Shown piece after piece: positions 62,316 through 64,000 of a stretch of 64,000 bases of DNA (positions are counted from its first letter, which is position 1; each line of letters opens with the position of its first letter). The stretch lies in assembly GCA_965208275.1 (NCBI GenBank), contig OZ242331.1, forward strand, positions 1,178,001 through 1,242,000, written 5' to 3'. The stretch comes from Bin5 sp022827195 (lineage in GTDB: Bacteria > Chloroflexota > Anaerolineae > Caldilineales > Caldilineaceae). The notes under the pieces are model-generated. The model was given only the letters and a program-made list of their open reading frames with translations. It did no database searches and was not told the origin of the DNA. The position numbers and the translations under genes were made by a program.

Positions 62316-64000
62316 ATGACGATGAATCAACAACCTGAAACCATCAAGACTCGTCCTCTGCCCTTCGATGAGGCCGCGCGCCTGCCATTGCCGGGGGACA
62401 ATGTCGCCATCGCCACGCGCACGCTGCCGGCGGGAACGCAGATCGACTACAGCGGCCGCATTCTGACGCTTGACTACACTGCAATGGAGGGGCACCGGTT
62501 CGCCGTGGCGCCCATCGCCGAGGCGGCCGCCCTCCTCTCATGGGGCCTGCCCTTCGGCATGGCGACGCGGCCGATCGCGCCTGGCGAGTATGTCCGGAAC
62601 ACCGAGATGCTCGACGCGCTCGGCGTACGCGCGCTTGACTTCGAGCTCCCGGCAGAACCCAATTTCGCCGACCATGTCAAGCCATATATTCTGGATACCG
62701 CAACCTTCCAGCCGGGTGCGCCTACGCCCCGCCACGCGCAGGAACTGTACTTCGAAGGCTATGCCAGACCTGCCGGACGCGGCGTGGGCACGCGCAACAT
62801 GATCATCCTGCTCGGTACGTCTTCCCGCACAGGTGGCTTCGTGAGGCAGCTGGAGGCCCGCCTGGCAGGCACCGCCGACCAATTCAAAAACATCGATGGC
62901 ATTGTCGCCGTCGCCCACACCGAGGGCGGCCACGACAATCCCAACAATACCGAATCGGTCCTGCGAACGCTGGCCGGCTTCATCGTTCATCCCAATGTCG
63001 GCGCAGTCCTCTGCGTCGATTACGGTCTCGAACCGGTCGACAACGCACGCCTGCGCGCATACCTGTGCGATCAAGACTACCCGCTTGACGCCGTACGGCA
63101 CGCTTTCCTGACACTCGAGGGCGGATTTCAGGCCGGACTGGAGCAGGCAGAGGCGATCGTGCAGGGCTGGCTGGAGGATGTTGACACCACCCCGCGCACA
63201 CTGCAGCCCCTTTCCGAACTGAAACTGGCACTGCAGTGCGGCGGCTCCGACGCCTTTTCAGGCATCTCAGGCAATCCCCTTGCCTCCTGGGTCGCCCGCG
63301 AACTGGTCCGCTACGGCGGGGCGGCAAACCTGGCTGAGACGGACGAGCTAATCGGGGCCGAACCCTATATGATGCTCAATGTGCGCGACGCCGACACAGC
63401 GGCAGCGTTTCTGCACACGATTGCGCGCTTTCAGGAGAGGGTCGCCTGGCACGGTCATTCTGCCGCCGGCAACCCTTCCGGCGGCAACAAATACCGCGGC
63501 CTCTACAACATCGTCCTCAAGTCGATAGGCGCCGCCATGAAACGCCACCCTGACGTGCGCCTCGACCATGTAATTGATTACAGCGCGCCGATGCGCGAGC
63601 CCGGCTACTACTTCATGGACAGCCCCGGCAACGATCTTGAGAGCATCGCCGGTCAGGTGGCGTCCGGCTGCAACATCATCTACTTTGTCACCGGCAACGG
63701 CTCGATCACCAACTTTCCCTTTGTGCCGACCATCAAGATTGTCACTACCACACAGCGCTACGAGTTGCTCAGCCGCGACATGGACGTCAACGCCGGCCGC
63801 TACCTGGATGGGACCCCGATGGACGAACTCGGCGCGGAAACCCTCGAGTTGACACGACGGGCGGCCTCCGGCGAGCGCACCGTTGGCGAGAAGGCCGGTC
63901 ACGCCCAGGTCCAGTTATGGCGCGATTGGCGCCAGACGGGTCCGGGCAAAGTCGAGGAGATCAGCAGCCGTCCAGACCCTGCAGGAAGGCCGCTGACCAT
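62316..64000 (+). CDS. UxaA-family (altronate/galactarate) dehydratase, 3' truncated by window end
   Basis: 561 codons visible, open to the last base. The N-terminal SAF domain (GDNVAIATRTLPAGTQIDYSG) is followed by the dehydratase domain with GRGVGTRNMIILLGTSSR, VAVAHTEGGHDN, LALQCGGSDAFSGISGNP and MDVNAGRYLDGTPM. Fe2+-dependent members dehydrate altronate or galactarate. Start is ATG 62316 or 62322. Fits the sugar-acid theme of the window's other end, though the distance is large. Confidence 0.9.
   Translation, partial: MTMNQQPETIKTRPLPFDEAARLPLPGDNVAIATRTLPAGTQIDYSGRILTLDYTAMEGHRFAVAPIAEAAALLSWGLPFGMATRPIAPGEYVRNTEMLDALGVRALDFELPAEPNFADHVKPYILDTATFQPGAPTPRHAQELYFEGYARPAGRGVGTRNMIILLGTSSRTGGFVRQLEARLAGTADQFKNIDGIVAVAHTEGGHDNPNNTESVLRTLAGFIVHPNVGAVLCVDYGLEPVDNARLRAYLCDQDYPLDAVRHAFLTLEGGFQAGLEQAEAIVQGWLEDVDTTPRTLQPLSELKLALQCGGSDAFSGISGNPLASWVARELVRYGGAANLAETDELIGAEPYMMLNVRDADTAAAFLHTIARFQERVAWHGHSAAGNPSGGNKYRGLYNIVLKSIGAAMKRHPDVRLDHVIDYSAPMREPGYYFMDSPGNDLESIAGQVASGCNIIYFVTGNGSITNFPFVPTIKIVTTTQRYELLSRDMDVNAGRYLDGTPMDELGAETLELTRRAASGERTVGEKAGHAQVQLWRDWRQTGPGKVEEISSRPDPAGRPLT

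Overview
The window is about 64 kb of GC-rich bacterial DNA with dense, short-spaced genes. The gene set points to the phylum Chloroflexota, probably a Caldilineaceae-like (Anaerolineae/Caldilineae) genome. The evidence is a DnaD-type protein and a DnaI/DnaC-like loader next to dnaB, a BFN-domain nuclease, plant-type LRR remnants, lipoprotein-type class A PBPs with LysM, GT39 mannosyltransferases, ADP-ribosylglycohydrolase fused to a C-terminal extension, and many small sugar-acid enzymes. This placement is inferred from gene content; no rRNA is present to confirm it.

Layout. 1-6.9 kb: sugar-acid/polyol enzymes (end of an enolase-superfamily dehydratase, Zn-dependent dehydrogenase, Gfo/Idh/MocA oxidoreductase, D-2-hydroxyacid dehydrogenase) with recQ and a Nudix hydrolase. 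7-10.5 kb: decaying DNA, with an LRR pseudogene and an ADP-ribosylglycohydrolase gene broken by one in-frame TAG. 10.5-12.3 kb: a solitary Dam-like methylase with its own promoter and an MNT/HEPN toxin-antitoxin pair. 12.3-19.8 kb (minus strand): a cytochrome c maturation operon, ccmE - diheme cytochrome - ccmA - ccmB - ccmC - ccmD - ccdA - tlpA - glutaredoxin - DUF2085. 19.9-26.1 kb (minus): DUF2007 protein, MBL hydrolase, GT39, glycosidase-like protein, SH3 lipoprotein. 26.2-31.1 kb (minus): a replication block (two-ATPase DnaI-like loader, DnaD-like protein, dnaB) and a BFN nuclease. 31.2-32.7 kb: a complete ISKra4-family insertion sequence with 8-bp target duplication. 32.7-38.4 kb: repeat-bearing intergenic DNA around a PQQ-type sugar dehydrogenase lipoprotein, an unknown secreted protein, a queuosine-tRNA mannosyltransferase homologue, a zinc-ribbon/cold-shock protein and tRNA-Cys. 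38.8-47 kb: a cell-wall cluster of two paralogous class A PBPs that look like lipoproteins plus a LysM/FAS1 protein. 47-50.7 kb: DinG-family helicase and a Zn alcohol dehydrogenase. 51-56.5 kb: a forward cluster led by a SufR-like Fe-S regulator with a clear promoter, followed by moaA, an ErpA-like carrier, DUF2203, rhodanese, a B12-type radical SAM enzyme and two tiny coupled genes. 56.5-64 kb: DUF309 fusion, xseB, DUF212, M20 peptidase, chorismate mutase, GT4, HD-domain protein and an incomplete UxaA-type dehydratase.

The most notable observations are: a CcdA whose first transmembrane segment (SPCVLP) sits at the C-terminus, i.e. a circularly permuted membrane protein; a CcmE with Cys in place of the usual heme-binding His (CxxxY), in an operon lacking ccmF and ccmH and carrying a diheme protein with a CcmI-like tail; a tandem-ATPase helicase loader beside DnaD and DnaB; class A PBPs with lipoboxes; and an Fe-S-sensing regulator heading a run of Fe-S genes.
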